NCBI RefSeq assembly: GCF_903819335.1
Contig: NZ_CAIJDE010000049.1
Span: forward strand, 145,509-209,508
Length of the DNA: 64,000 bases
Reading direction: 5' to 3'
DNA from: Flavobacterium panici
GTDB lineage: Bacteria > Bacteroidota > Bacteroidia > Flavobacteriales > Flavobacteriaceae
Part shown: positions 42,923 through 51,583 of the stretch, one piece after another
Numbering within the stretch: position 1 is the stretch's first letter
Layout of the letters: each line of letters opens with the position of its first letter
The notes under the pieces: model-generated
Told to the model about the DNA's origin: nothing
Databases searched by the model: none
The model's input: the letters and a program-made list of their open reading frames with translations, nothing else
Translations under genes and position numbers: made by a program

Positions 42923-45900
42923 TTAAAAGCTAAAATCAACACCAAAAGAATACGTTTGAAGATTTGGGAAAGCACCATTATCAACGCCTCTTTCAAAAAT
43001 ATTACTGTTTGTAAATTCAGGATCTAAACCTTTATATTTAGTAATTGTAATAATATTTTGTGCCGATAATGTTAATCTCGCTCTCGAAATACCTGAATTT
43101 TTCAAGACACTTTGAGGCAGGTTATAACCAAATCCAATGTACTTAAGTCTGATAAAATCTCCATTTTCTAAGAAACGGTCGCTGTCTCCTCTTGAATTTA
43201 AAGTTGACCCTTTTGTTATTCTAGGAAAATCTGTATTTGGATTTTCTGGTGTCCAAGGCTGGATTCCGGCTCTGTAATTACTATTATCATCGAATCTGTC
43301 TACAACACTTCTAAATCCGTTATAAACAGTTGCCCCGTGAGAAGCGATCCAGTTCATAGAAAAATCAAAACCTTTATATTCTGCTCCTGCATTTAAACCC
43401 ATTTCGAATTCTGGCCATGGACTTCCCACAATAGCTTTATCAGTACTTGTAATTTGCCCGTCCCCATTAACATCTTTAAAACGAATATCTCCAGGAACAG
43501 CATTTGGCATAATTACTTGTCCATTAGCATTTTTGTAGTTATCAATTTCCTGCTGATTTTGAAACAATCCGTCAGTTTGTAAAACATACCACATTCCTAC
43601 CGGCATACCAGCTCTAGTGATTGTATTTCCCGAAATATTTTCGTTTTGACCGTTACCTAATGAAACCAGTTTGTTGTTAACTTTTGTAAAGTTGATGGAA
43701 GCATTAAACGAGAATTCATTTATTTTTTTGCTGTAAGCCAATTCTAATTCAAAACCTTTATTTTCAACAGTTGCAGCATTAGAAATTGGATTTCCGCCGT
43801 CATTTCCTGTCGTTAATAAAATTGGGAAACCAAATAATACATCTTCTGTACGAGCAATAAAATAATCTGCTGTAAGACGTAAATCATTATTTAAAACGCC
43901 TAAGTCTAATCCAAAGTTGGTTTGTTTTAATTTTTCCCAACGCAGTTCTGAATTTGATAATTTTACCTGAGTTGCTGAAGGATATAAATTTTGACCTAAC
44001 ACAATCTGTCCGAAATTATTAACGAAACTTTTATATTCGTACTCTTTAATATTTCCAGAACCTAATTCTCCATAACTCGCTCTTAATTTTAAATCTTTAA
44101 TGAACTCTGATTTAAAAAATGATTCATTGCTTATTCTCCATCCAGCTGAAACAGAAGGGAAATTCCCCCATTTGTTTGCATCACTAAATCTTGATGATCC
44201 GTCGCGTCTTAAAACAGCATTTAATAAATAACGGTTATCATAATTGTATTCAATTCTTCCAAGATAAGATGCAAGAGCTGCTTCATTAATAAAACCACCA
44301 ACTACCGGAGAATCTCCTTGGTTTAAAACCTCATAATATTGTCCAGTTCCGGAGTTTATTGGCAGGTTTCTTTTTGTACCATAAATTTGATCGTATTTGT
44401 CTTTTTGAAAAGTCTGACCAACTAAAACGGTTATATCATGTTTTCCAAATTCTTTTTTGAAAGTCAAAGTATTTTCAAACAATGTTGTTTGCGATCTTCC
44501 TTTATTTTGATCTGTCTGAGATGGATCTATCGGTTGATTTAACGTCCAGTTCCCTACTTTTCTCATGAATTTATAAGAATCAAAACTAGTTTCGTATCCA
44601 AAATTGAAACGATATTTCAACCATGGAGCAAATTTTAGTTCAGACCATATATTACCTCTAATTCTGAAATTTTCATTGATTGTATTGGCAAAATCAGCAA
44701 TTGCAAGAGGATTTGTTCCAAAAGTATCTGCAACGCCTTGCTTACCGTAACCGTATCCTCCAGGATTAGCTGCGTCGTAAAGCGGAATTGTCGGCGTCAT
44801 TCTGTACACATCAATAATTGGATTTCCAGACATTTCATCTGTTTTAGAATTACTGATGGCTAAGTTTTCTCCAATACTGAAAATTCCTTTTGTGCCGCTT
44901 GAATTTACACGGAATGAAATTCTGTCAAAATCAGTTCCGATTACTGCTCCTTCATTTCCAAAATAATTCCCCGACATAAAGAAGGTTGAGTTCTCATTTC
45001 CGCCAGAAACGCTGGCATTATAATCCTGCATCATTCCTGTTCTAAAAACTGCATCCTGCCAGTCTGTATTAACTGCCATATTCAGGTTTTGTCTTGTCAT
45101 TCCGGCATTATCATAAGCCATATTATTTAATCTGGCAAACTCTTCAGTTCCCGCCAAATCATAGCGTGGGATAGTTGTAAAACTGCTTTTTGCAGAAACA
45201 TCAATTTGAAGCGGCCCTTTTTTACCTTTTTTTGTGGTAATAATAATCACACCATTTGCTGCTCTTGAACCATAGATTGCTGCTGCAGATGCATCTTTTA
45301 AAACCTGAATGCTTTCAATATCATTTGGGTTAAAATCTCTGTTTGCTGAAGTAACTAATCCATCAATTACATATAATGGATTTGTATTTTGAAGATTTTT
45401 AAGACCACGAATCTCTACACTGGCTTCCTGCCCCGGACGTCCTCCGCCGCGAACTTTAACTCCGGTAACTAAACCTTGTAATCCATCAGCAACAGTAGTC
45501 ACCTGACGTTTTTGGATTTCAGTAGCTTTTACCAGCGAAACAGCTCCTGTAAGGTCTTTTTTCTGTTGTGATCCGTAACCTACAACTACAATTTCATCCA
45601 GTTTCATTGCATCTTCTTGTAAAGTAACATTGATAGACGTTTTGTTGTTGATTTCAATTTCTGTTGTTTTATAGCCTTGTGAACTAAAAACCAGTGTTTG
45701 GTTTCCCGCGGCAGCTATTTTATATGTACCGTCAAAATCGGTAACTGCGCCATTTTTTGTGTTTTTTATGACAACGTTAGCAAACGGAATGGATTCTCCT
45801 GTTGCAGAAACTACTTTTCCCGTTATGGTTATTTGCTGTTGTGCATACGTTTGTTGTAATAATAAACTAAAGAAAAACAAGAGGTAATATCTCTGCTTTA

Positions 45901-45925
45901 AAATTTGAGTGATCTTTGTTTTCAT
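42923..45925 (-). CDS. susC: SusC-type TonB-dependent receptor of region 3
   Basis: The complete 1000-residue protein has a signal peptide (cleavage near QQTYAQQ), an N-terminal carboxypeptidase-D-like domain (ITITGKVVSATGESIPFANVVIK), a plug with VVVGYGSQQKKDLTGAVSLV, the SusC signature LKDASAAAIYGSRAANGVIIITT, and a 22-strand barrel ending in FGVDFSF. It imports oligosaccharides with the adjacent SusD. Promoter and operator must lie in the 391-base gap to the divergent HTCS gene, which carries a 20-bp direct repeat. The first genes of this run are susC and susD. Confidence 0.97.
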   Translation of the reverse strand: MKTKITQILKQRYYLLFFFSLLLQQTYAQQQITITGKVVSATGESIPFANVVIKNTKNGAVTDFDGTYKIAAAGNQTLVFSSQGYKTTEIEINNKTSINVTLQEDAMKLDEIVVVGYGSQQKKDLTGAVSLVKATEIQKRQVTTVADGLQGLVTGVKVRGGGRPGQEASVEIRGLKNLQNTNPLYVIDGLVTSANRDFNPNDIESIQVLKDASAAAIYGSRAANGVIIITTKKGKKGPLQIDVSAKSSFTTIPRYDLAGTEEFARLNNMAYDNAGMTRQNLNMAVNTDWQDAVFRTGMMQDYNASVSGGNENSTFFMSGNYFGNEGAVIGTDFDRISFRVNSSGTKGIFSIGENLAISNSKTDEMSGNPIIDVYRMTPTIPLYDAANPGGYGYGKQGVADTFGTNPLAIADFANTINENFRIRGNIWSELKFAPWLKYRFNFGYETSFDSYKFMRKVGNWTLNQPIDPSQTDQNKGRSQTTLFENTLTFKKEFGKHDITVLVGQTFQKDKYDQIYGTKRNLPINSGTGQYYEVLNQGDSPVVGGFINEAALASYLGRIEYNYDNRYLLNAVLRRDGSSRFSDANKWGNFPSVSAGWRISNESFFKSEFIKDLKLRASYGELGSGNIKEYEYKSFVNNFGQIVLGQNLYPSATQVKLSNSELRWEKLKQTNFGLDLGVLNNDLRLTADYFIARTEDVLFGFPILLTTGNDGGNPISNAATVENKGFELELAYSKKINEFSFNASINFTKVNNKLVSLGNGQNENISGNTITRAGMPVGMWYVLQTDGLFQNQQEIDNYKNANGQVIMPNAVPGDIRFKDVNGDGQITSTDKAIVGSPWPEFEMGLNAGAEYKGFDFSMNWIASHGATVYNGFRSVVDRFDDNSNYRAGIQPWTPENPNTDFPRITKGSTLNSRGDSDRFLENGDFIRLKYIGFGYNLPQSVLKNSGISRARLTLSAQNIITITKYKGLDPEFTNSNIFERGVDNGAFPNLQTYSFGVDFSF

Positions 45926-46062
45926 TGATTTGTCATTTAGATAGTTTTCATTTCTTGGTTGGTTTTACAATTGTTTTTTTAAAAATTCTAATCATCTCTG
46001 ATGCGAGCAAAAAAATAATTAATATTGCTCAGTAATAATAATGTGTTCATTTTAATTCAAAA

Positions 46063-46113
46063 TTATTAATGGTGTATTTTTTCAAACTTAATTTTATTGA
46101 TGCTGTATTTTTT
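46063..46113 (-). promoter_or_regulatory. 20-bp direct repeat, candidate HTCS operator for susC
   Basis: TTATTAATGGTGTATTTTTT (46063-46082) and TTATTGATGCTGTATTTTTT (46094-46113) are identical at 18 of 20 positions and are spaced by 31 bases, close to three helical turns. They lie about 140-190 bases before the susC start, between susC and the HTCS gene. HTCS proteins bind DNA through AraC-type domains as dimers, and direct repeats of this type are their usual sites. The rest of the 391-base gap shows no gene. Confidence 0.6.
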
Positions 46114-46316
46114 TAGCCTAAAAATTATCAATATGATTTGTTTGAAAATCCAAAGTAGATGATTTTAATTGAAAATAAAATGATTCATTTGTGTCAATTT
46201 CTATCTCAAATGATTCAAATTGTATAAAAAAGATCAGAAATATTGTGACTTGCAACATTTTGTTGAATATTGACACGATTTGAATAAGTCCTTGTTTTAT
46301 CCTAAAAAACACAACT

Positions 46317-49300
46317 ATGCGTAAATTCTTTCTTTTATTATTTTTTTCGCTTTTTTCAATAAATTTTATTCAGGCACAGGAATATTATTTCAAACATTTT
46401 CAGGTTGAAGAAGGTCTGTCAAACAATACCGTTTTGACTTCTTTACAAGACGAAGATGGCTTTATGTGGTTTGGTACAAAAGACGGTTTAAACCGATTTG
46501 ACGGCTATCGTTTTAAAACTTACAGAAGCAATGCCGACCCAATTCATACTTTAGGAAGTAATTATATTCAGTCATTACATGAATATAAAGGTGTTATTTG
46601 GGTAGGAACAGATAAAGGTTTGTATCAATACGATAAAAAAACAGATCAGTTTACGGTTTTAAACGAAGCGATTAACGATCGTATCAATGATATTAATCAT
46701 GACAAAAACGGAAATATTTGGTTTATCTCTGGAAATATTCTCTATAAATATTCGACAACAAAAAAAGAAACCAAAACGTTTAATCCGAATAAATATTTTA
46801 TTGCCACTTCGATTTCCAGAGATGCAAATGGGCAGATCTGGGCTTCTTCATTGAATAAAATTTATCGTTATTCTGAAGAAAATCTTTCGTTTGAAAATAT
46901 TCCAATTGCGCCACCTGCAAGTTCTTCTAATTTTAGAATTACCATTATTTATGCTTTAGATAAAAACAATATTGTAATTGGTACGCAGGACGACGGCGTT
47001 TTACTTTATAACATTCACAATAAAACAACTTCTAGTTTAGAATTTTCGACAAAAAAACCAGTTTATGTGCGCCAGTTTAAAAAGAGAGGAAATGATGAAC
47101 TTTGGATTGCAAGCGAATCCGGAGTTTATGTTTACAACCTGAAAACGAAATCCAGCATTAATCTTAAAAAAAATTATAATGATCCTTATGCGATTTCAGA
47201 TAATGCGGCATATTCGATCACTATTGATAAGGAAAACGGAATTTGGGTTGGAACATATTTTGGAGGAATCAATTACCATCAAAAACAATACACGCAGTTC
47301 AAGAAATATTTCCCGCAGAAAGGACAAAATTCTATCAGCGGAAGCGCCGTTAGAGAAATTCATAAAGATGACAAAGGTGATTTGTGGATTGGTACCGAAG
47401 ATGCTGGTTTAAACCGATTTAATCCTAAAACGCAGCAGTTTACATCTTATTTACCAAACGGAAGCAAAAGCAGTGTTTCTTATTATAATATTCATGCTTT
47501 AATGCCCAGAAAAGACAAAATTTGGGTAGGAACTTTTGAACATGGTTTAGATGTTTTAGACCGAAATTCGGGTAACGTTGTGCGACACTATAGTGCCAAT
47601 AATCCGGCTTCGGGATTGCGCAGTAATTTCATTTTTTCTTTTTATGAAACCAAAAAAGATGAATTGATTGTGATTACGACAATGGGACTTTATTTATACA
47701 ATGAAAAAAATGACAATTTTGAAACCTTAAAAACTTTTCCTGAAACTACGCATTATACGACTTATAAAGAAGACAGCGACGGAAATCTCTGGGCAGGAAG
47801 TTATCGTGATGGTTTGTTTTATTACAATCCAAAAACAAAAAAGAAAGAGGTTTTTATTTACGATTACAAAAACCCAAACGGCATCAGTAATAATTCGATC
47901 AATTATATTTTTGAAGACAGTTTTAAAAATTTATGGTTTGCTACCGAAAACGGACTGGATTTATTTGATAAAAAAACAAGGACTTTTAAAAAATTTACCC
48001 CCAAAAACGGATTTCCGAGTAATGTCGTTTATTCGATTTTAGAAGATGAAGCTAAAAATTTATGGTTGACGACTTCTAAAGGTTTGGTGAAATTTGGACC
48101 TGATCATAAAAGCATTAAAATTTACACCACCGCAAATGGTTTATTGAGCGATCAATTTAATTATGCATCGGCTTTTAAAGATACAAACGGCGATATGTAT
48201 TTTGGAAATCTAAACGGAATGATCAGTTTCAATCCGAAGAATTTTACCAAAAACAAATACACGCCTTCGACTTTTATTACCAATCTGCAAATCAATAATA
48301 AGGATATTGACGCTAATGAAAATGATTCGCCTATAAAACAATCTATTGCGCATATTGATGAACTGGAACTTAACAACAGTCAATCGTCATTTAATCTTGA
48401 ATTTGCTTCGTTAAATTATACGGCTCCGGAACTTACAGAATATTGGTATAAACTTGAAAATGTGAATAATGACTGGGTTTATCTGGAACGTAACAATAAA
48501 GTTTTCTTTACGGAACTGGCGCCAGGCGATTATGTTTTTAAAGTAAAATCGCTGAATAGTTTTGGTGTTTGGAGTAAAGAAGTTGAACTAAAAATCAGGA
48601 TTCTACCGCCGTTTTGGGCGAGTTCTTATGCGTATTTTTTCTATTTTTTGCTGATATGCGGTTCGTTTTATTACATTATTCGTTATTCGCAAAATCTCAC
48701 ACAGATTAAACACAACCGAAAAATAAAACATTTAAACGACGAAAAAGAGAAAGAAATCTATCAGGCTAAAATTGACTTTTTCACCAATGTAGCACACGAA
48801 ATCAGAACGCCTTTGACGCTGATAAAAGGACCTTTGGAAAAACTTTTGGTTATGGATCACATATTGCCGGAAGTGCCCCAGAATCTTTCGATAATGAAGA
48901 AAAACACTTCACGTTTATTAAAACTGGTAAATGAATTACTGGATTTTAGAAAATCTGAAATTGGTGGTTTAAAACTCACTTTCGTGGAAGCGAATATTTC
49001 GTCGATGGTTCGGAATTTACATTTGAGATTCAGTCAATTAATCGAAGAAAGAGGAATTGAATTTGAACTGGAACTGGGAGATAAAGATATTTTTGCTTTT
49101 GTGGATAAAGAGGCTTTCAAAAAAATCCTGAGCAATTTGATGAGCAACGCCATAAAATATTCTAAAGATAAAGCTTCGATTACGCTTTTTAGAGATGAAA
49201 AGAAACTGACTTTAATTGTAAAAAATGACGGAAATCTGATTCCGTTTCATTTAAAAGATAAAATTTTTGAGCCTTTTTTCAGGGTTGATAATATGGATAC

Positions 49301-50267
49301 GACTTCGGGAACGGGAATTGGGCTTTCGCTGGCACATTCGTTAACACAATTGCATAACGGAAATCTGCAGGTAATTCCGGATTCAAAAGTGAATATTTTT
49401 GAACTTGTGGTTCCGCTTCGTCAGGAAGAAGAATTTATGTTTTATAATGAAACAGAGAAAGACGAAATTGAAGCAGAATCTGAAACTGTAGAAATCGAAA
49501 ACAAACACGAAAAAACACAGCTTTTAGTTGTGGAAGATAATGAAGATTTATTGAATTTTATTACGGCTGAATTAACTCCGTTTTACACGATTTTAAAAGC
49601 GGATAATGGCGAAAATGCTTTAAAAATAATTCATAACGAGAATATTCAGCTTGTTATAAGTGATGTTTCGATGCCAATTATGGACGGAATTACGTTGTGT
49701 AAAGAGATTAAAACCAACTTAGAAACAAGTCATATTCCGGTGATTTTGCTTACTGCCAAAAACTCGCTAAAATCGCAGATTGACGGTCTTGAAGTGGGTG
49801 CCGATGCGTATATCGCAAAACCTTTTTCAATGGATTATTTAAAAGTTCAGGTGAATAATCTAATCGAAAACAGAAAGCAGATTATGAATTATTATGCGAG
49901 TTCTCCGCTTTCGCACATTAAAAGTATTGCGCACAACAAAACCGACGAAAAGTTCCTGAAAAAACTAGACGAAGAAATCCTGAAAAACATCACGGATTCT
50001 GATTTAAGCGTAGAATCTTTGGCGGAAATCATGAACATGAGCCGTTCAACTTTATACCGAAAAATTAAAGATATTTCGAATTTGAGTCCGAATGAGTTGA
50101 TTAATATTGTTCGTTTAAAACGTGCTGCTGAATTGCTTTTAAACGAGAATTATAAAATGTATGAGATTGCTGAAATGGTGGGTTATAAATCGCAGACGAG
50201 TTTTGGACGTAATTTTCAGAAGCATTTTACGATGACGCCTTCAGAGTATATTGCGATGAATAAATAG
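46317..50267 (+). CDS. Hybrid two-component system (HTCS) sensor-regulator
   Basis: The 1316-residue protein joins all parts of a two-component system in one chain. After a signal peptide (SINFIQAQ) come periplasmic Reg_prop propellers (about 25-680, many WFGT/WVGT/GLNRF motifs), then a Y_Y_Y domain (about 690-765) and one membrane helix (about 769-790). In the cytoplasm are HisKA with His827 in NVAHEIRTPLTL, a HATPase, a receiver with Asp1116 in LVISDVSMPIMDG, and a C-terminal AraC-type double helix-turn-helix (about 1220-1316). Such proteins sense a specific oligosaccharide in the periplasm and turn on the adjacent PUL. It faces susC, with a candidate direct-repeat operator between. Repeats begin 6 bases after its stop. 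Confidence 0.97.
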   Translation: MRKFFLLLFFSLFSINFIQAQEYYFKHFQVEEGLSNNTVLTSLQDEDGFMWFGTKDGLNRFDGYRFKTYRSNADPIHTLGSNYIQSLHEYKGVIWVGTDKGLYQYDKKTDQFTVLNEAINDRINDINHDKNGNIWFISGNILYKYSTTKKETKTFNPNKYFIATSISRDANGQIWASSLNKIYRYSEENLSFENIPIAPPASSSNFRITIIYALDKNNIVIGTQDDGVLLYNIHNKTTSSLEFSTKKPVYVRQFKKRGNDELWIASESGVYVYNLKTKSSINLKKNYNDPYAISDNAAYSITIDKENGIWVGTYFGGINYHQKQYTQFKKYFPQKGQNSISGSAVREIHKDDKGDLWIGTEDAGLNRFNPKTQQFTSYLPNGSKSSVSYYNIHALMPRKDKIWVGTFEHGLDVLDRNSGNVVRHYSANNPASGLRSNFIFSFYETKKDELIVITTMGLYLYNEKNDNFETLKTFPETTHYTTYKEDSDGNLWAGSYRDGLFYYNPKTKKKEVFIYDYKNPNGISNNSINYIFEDSFKNLWFATENGLDLFDKKTRTFKKFTPKNGFPSNVVYSILEDEAKNLWLTTSKGLVKFGPDHKSIKIYTTANGLLSDQFNYASAFKDTNGDMYFGNLNGMISFNPKNFTKNKYTPSTFITNLQINNKDIDANENDSPIKQSIAHIDELELNNSQSSFNLEFASLNYTAPELTEYWYKLENVNNDWVYLERNNKVFFTELAPGDYVFKVKSLNSFGVWSKEVELKIRILPPFWASSYAYFFYFLLICGSFYYIIRYSQNLTQIKHNRKIKHLNDEKEKEIYQAKIDFFTNVAHEIRTPLTLIKGPLEKLLVMDHILPEVPQNLSIMKKNTSRLLKLVNELLDFRKSEIGGLKLTFVEANISSMVRNLHLRFSQLIEERGIEFELELGDKDIFAFVDKEAFKKILSNLMSNAIKYSKDKASITLFRDEKKLTLIVKNDGNLIPFHLKDKIFEPFFRVDNMDTTSGTGIGLSLAHSLTQLHNGNLQVIPDSKVNIFELVVPLRQEEEFMFYNETEKDEIEAESETVEIENKHEKTQLLVVEDNEDLLNFITAELTPFYTILKADNGENALKIIHNENIQLVISDVSMPIMDGITLCKEIKTNLETSHIPVILLTAKNSLKSQIDGLEVGADAYIAKPFSMDYLKVQVNNLIENRKQIMNYYASSPLSHIKSIAHNKTDEKFLKKLDEEILKNITDSDLSVESLAEIMNMSRSTLYRKIKDISNLSPNELINIVRLKRAAELLLNENYKMYEIAEMVGYKSQTSFGRNFQKHFTMTPSEYIAMNK

Positions 50268-50273
50268 TTTTTT

Positions 50274-50370
50274 GTAGAGACACACAGCTGTGAGGCTTTA
50301 TGCGCAAAGTTTTTGTTGTCGATATTCGTTGGGGTTACGTTGTGTTAGACGGACTGCTTTGCGTCTCTAC
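50274..50370. repeat. Type-3 palindromic repeat, degenerate copy 3
   Basis: GTAGAGACACACAGC at one end and GCGTCTCTAC at the other match the type-3 ends, with several mismatches (GCTTTGCGTCTC for GCTGTGCGTCTC). It starts 6 bases after the HTCS stop. The 327 bases from 50268 to 50594 hold two type-3 elements and one type-4 element, with no gene. Confidence 0.75.
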
Positions 50371-50407
50371 AGAACAAAAAATGGATATATTTTATTAAAA
50401 AAAAATC

Positions 50408-50534
50408 AATTGCCTCCAGCTTTAGCTGGAGGTTAAATTTTGAAAATATGAAAGGCTTTAGCCGAACTTTGACGTTTGGCTAAAGCCTTTTTGATAACTG
50501 ATTTTTATTCCTCCAGCTAAAGCTGGAGGCAATT
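50408..50534. repeat. Type-4 palindromic repeat, copy 2
   Basis: ATTGCCTCCAGC ... GCTGGAGGCAAT ends and a central GGCTTTAGCC ... GGCTAAAGCC are shared with the copy at 30785-30913. As there, type-3 elements lie on both sides. Confidence 0.88.
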
Positions 50535-50562
50535 AAAAAAAATATCAACACAAAGTATATCT

Positions 50563-50587
50563 GTAGAGACGCACAGCAGTGCGTCTA
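50563..50587. repeat. Type-3 half element (single arm)
   Basis: One arm only, GTAGAGACGCACAGCAGTGC followed by GTCTA, ends 7 bases from the beta-helix gene's stop. The opposite arm and the centre are missing, so this is either a truncated copy or a separate short unit that can fold on itself (GCAC..GTGC). Confidence 0.75.
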
Positions 50588-50594
50588 CACAAAG

Positions 50595-51206
50595 TTATTC
50601 CTCAATTAATTGCTCAATCAACTGTAATCTTTTTACAATACTGTTTTTATCCAAAATTGTCCCCGGCGATAAAACCGCATTTGCACCAACTTTAGAATTA
50701 TCACCTAACAATGACCCAAATTTATCTGAATGGGTATTGATAATGTCTTCTTTATATTTAACTGAAATGATTTTGTTTTTTCTTTCATTGTAATGATTGG
50801 CACAAATTGAACCTGCTTCAAAATTAATATTTTGACCAATCAGGCTGTTTCCTATATAATTAAAATGTGCTACTGCCGAATTATCTGAAATAAACGATTG
50901 TTTTATTTCTGAACCCGGGCCTATTTTTACAGATTTACCAAATAATATTGGGCCACGCAAATAAGCGTGCGCACCAACATAACAATTTTCTGAAATGATG
51001 ATTGTGCCTTTTAAGGTTACACCTTCTTCTATTATGGCTGTTTTATGTATGGCAGTTGTTCCTTCTATTTTATAATCCGCTGAAAGTAGTTTTATTTTTT
51101 CTAAAAGTATTTTGTCCAGTTCATTGACAATATTCCATGGCGCAGTATTAATATAATCTGGAAAATAAAAATCAAAGTTTTCTATAAAATCGATTGGTTT
51201 TATCAT
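50595..51206 (-). CDS. Left-handed beta-helix hexapeptide protein (GlmU C-terminal-like)
   Basis: The 203-residue cytoplasmic protein has an N-terminal helical region (about 1-50, PWNIVNELDKILLEK) and then repeated hexapeptide turns (AIHKTAIIEEGVTLKGTIII, CYVGAHAYLRGPILFG, KIGPGSEIKQ, LIGQNINFEAGSICANHY, KVGANAVLSPGTIL). These form a left-handed parallel beta-helix as in sugar-nucleotide acyltransferases. It lacks the uridyltransferase half of GlmU. It could be an acyltransferase for an amino sugar or a regulatory helix domain; nothing around it decides, since it is isolated between repeat-filled gaps and does not belong to the flanking PULs. Function beyond fold is not assigned. Confidence 0.75.
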   Translation of the reverse strand: MIKPIDFIENFDFYFPDYINTAPWNIVNELDKILLEKIKLLSADYKIEGTTAIHKTAIIEEGVTLKGTIIISENCYVGAHAYLRGPILFGKSVKIGPGSEIKQSFISDNSAVAHFNYIGNSLIGQNINFEAGSICANHYNERKNKIISVKYKEDIINTHSDKFGSLLGDNSKVGANAVLSPGTILDKNSIVKRLQLIEQLIEE

Positions 51207-51343
51207 TATTGTATTGATTTAAAAATGCATCATTTAATTTTATAAAGATAAGATTTCGAAAATTCGAATTTTAGTATTTAATAAAATAAATCTAAGATCT
51301 TGAAATGCAAAAAATGACAAAAATATCAACACAAAGTATATCT

Positions 51344-51427
51344 GTAGAGACGAGCAGTGCGTCTATATGCGTAAAGTGATATACGTTGTGGTTACGTTGC
51401 GTTAGACGCACTGCTGTGCGTCTCTAC
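51344..51427. repeat. Type-3 palindromic repeat, copy 4
   Basis: GTAGAGACGAGCAGTGCGTC at one end and GACGCACTGCTGTGCGTCTC at the other; the left arm has lost three bases compared with other copies. With copy 5 it forms a direct tandem of about 132-base period within the 377-base gap 51207-51583, which holds no gene. Confidence 0.85.
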
Positions 51428-51475
51428 AGAATAAAATGGGTGCAAAAAATGATAATATCAATACAAAGTATATCC

Positions 51476-51561
51476 GTAGAGACGCACAGCAGTGCGTCTT
51501 ATACGCAAAGTGATATACGTTAGGGTTACTTTGCGTTAGACGCACTGCTGTGCGTCTCTAC
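51476..51561. repeat. Type-3 palindromic repeat, copy 5
   Basis: Perfect ends GTAGAGACGCACAGCAGTGC and complement. The flank AGAATAAAATGGGTGCAAAAAA after it also follows copy 4, so the duplicated unit is longer than the palindrome. It ends 22 bases past the acetylesterase stop. Confidence 0.9.
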
Positions 51562-51583
51562 AGAATAAAATGGGTGCAAAAAA

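Noticed and set aside
46118..46312. Small 64-codon minus-strand frame in the susC-HTCS gap
   Set aside because: It is AT-rich with no domain, and it overlaps the divergent control region upstream of the HTCS gene.
51344..51561. Possible CRISPR array from repeated GTAGAGACGCAC units
   Set aside because: There are only two tandem units here, each is a long palindrome with near-identical interior rather than unique spacers, and no cas gene is present.
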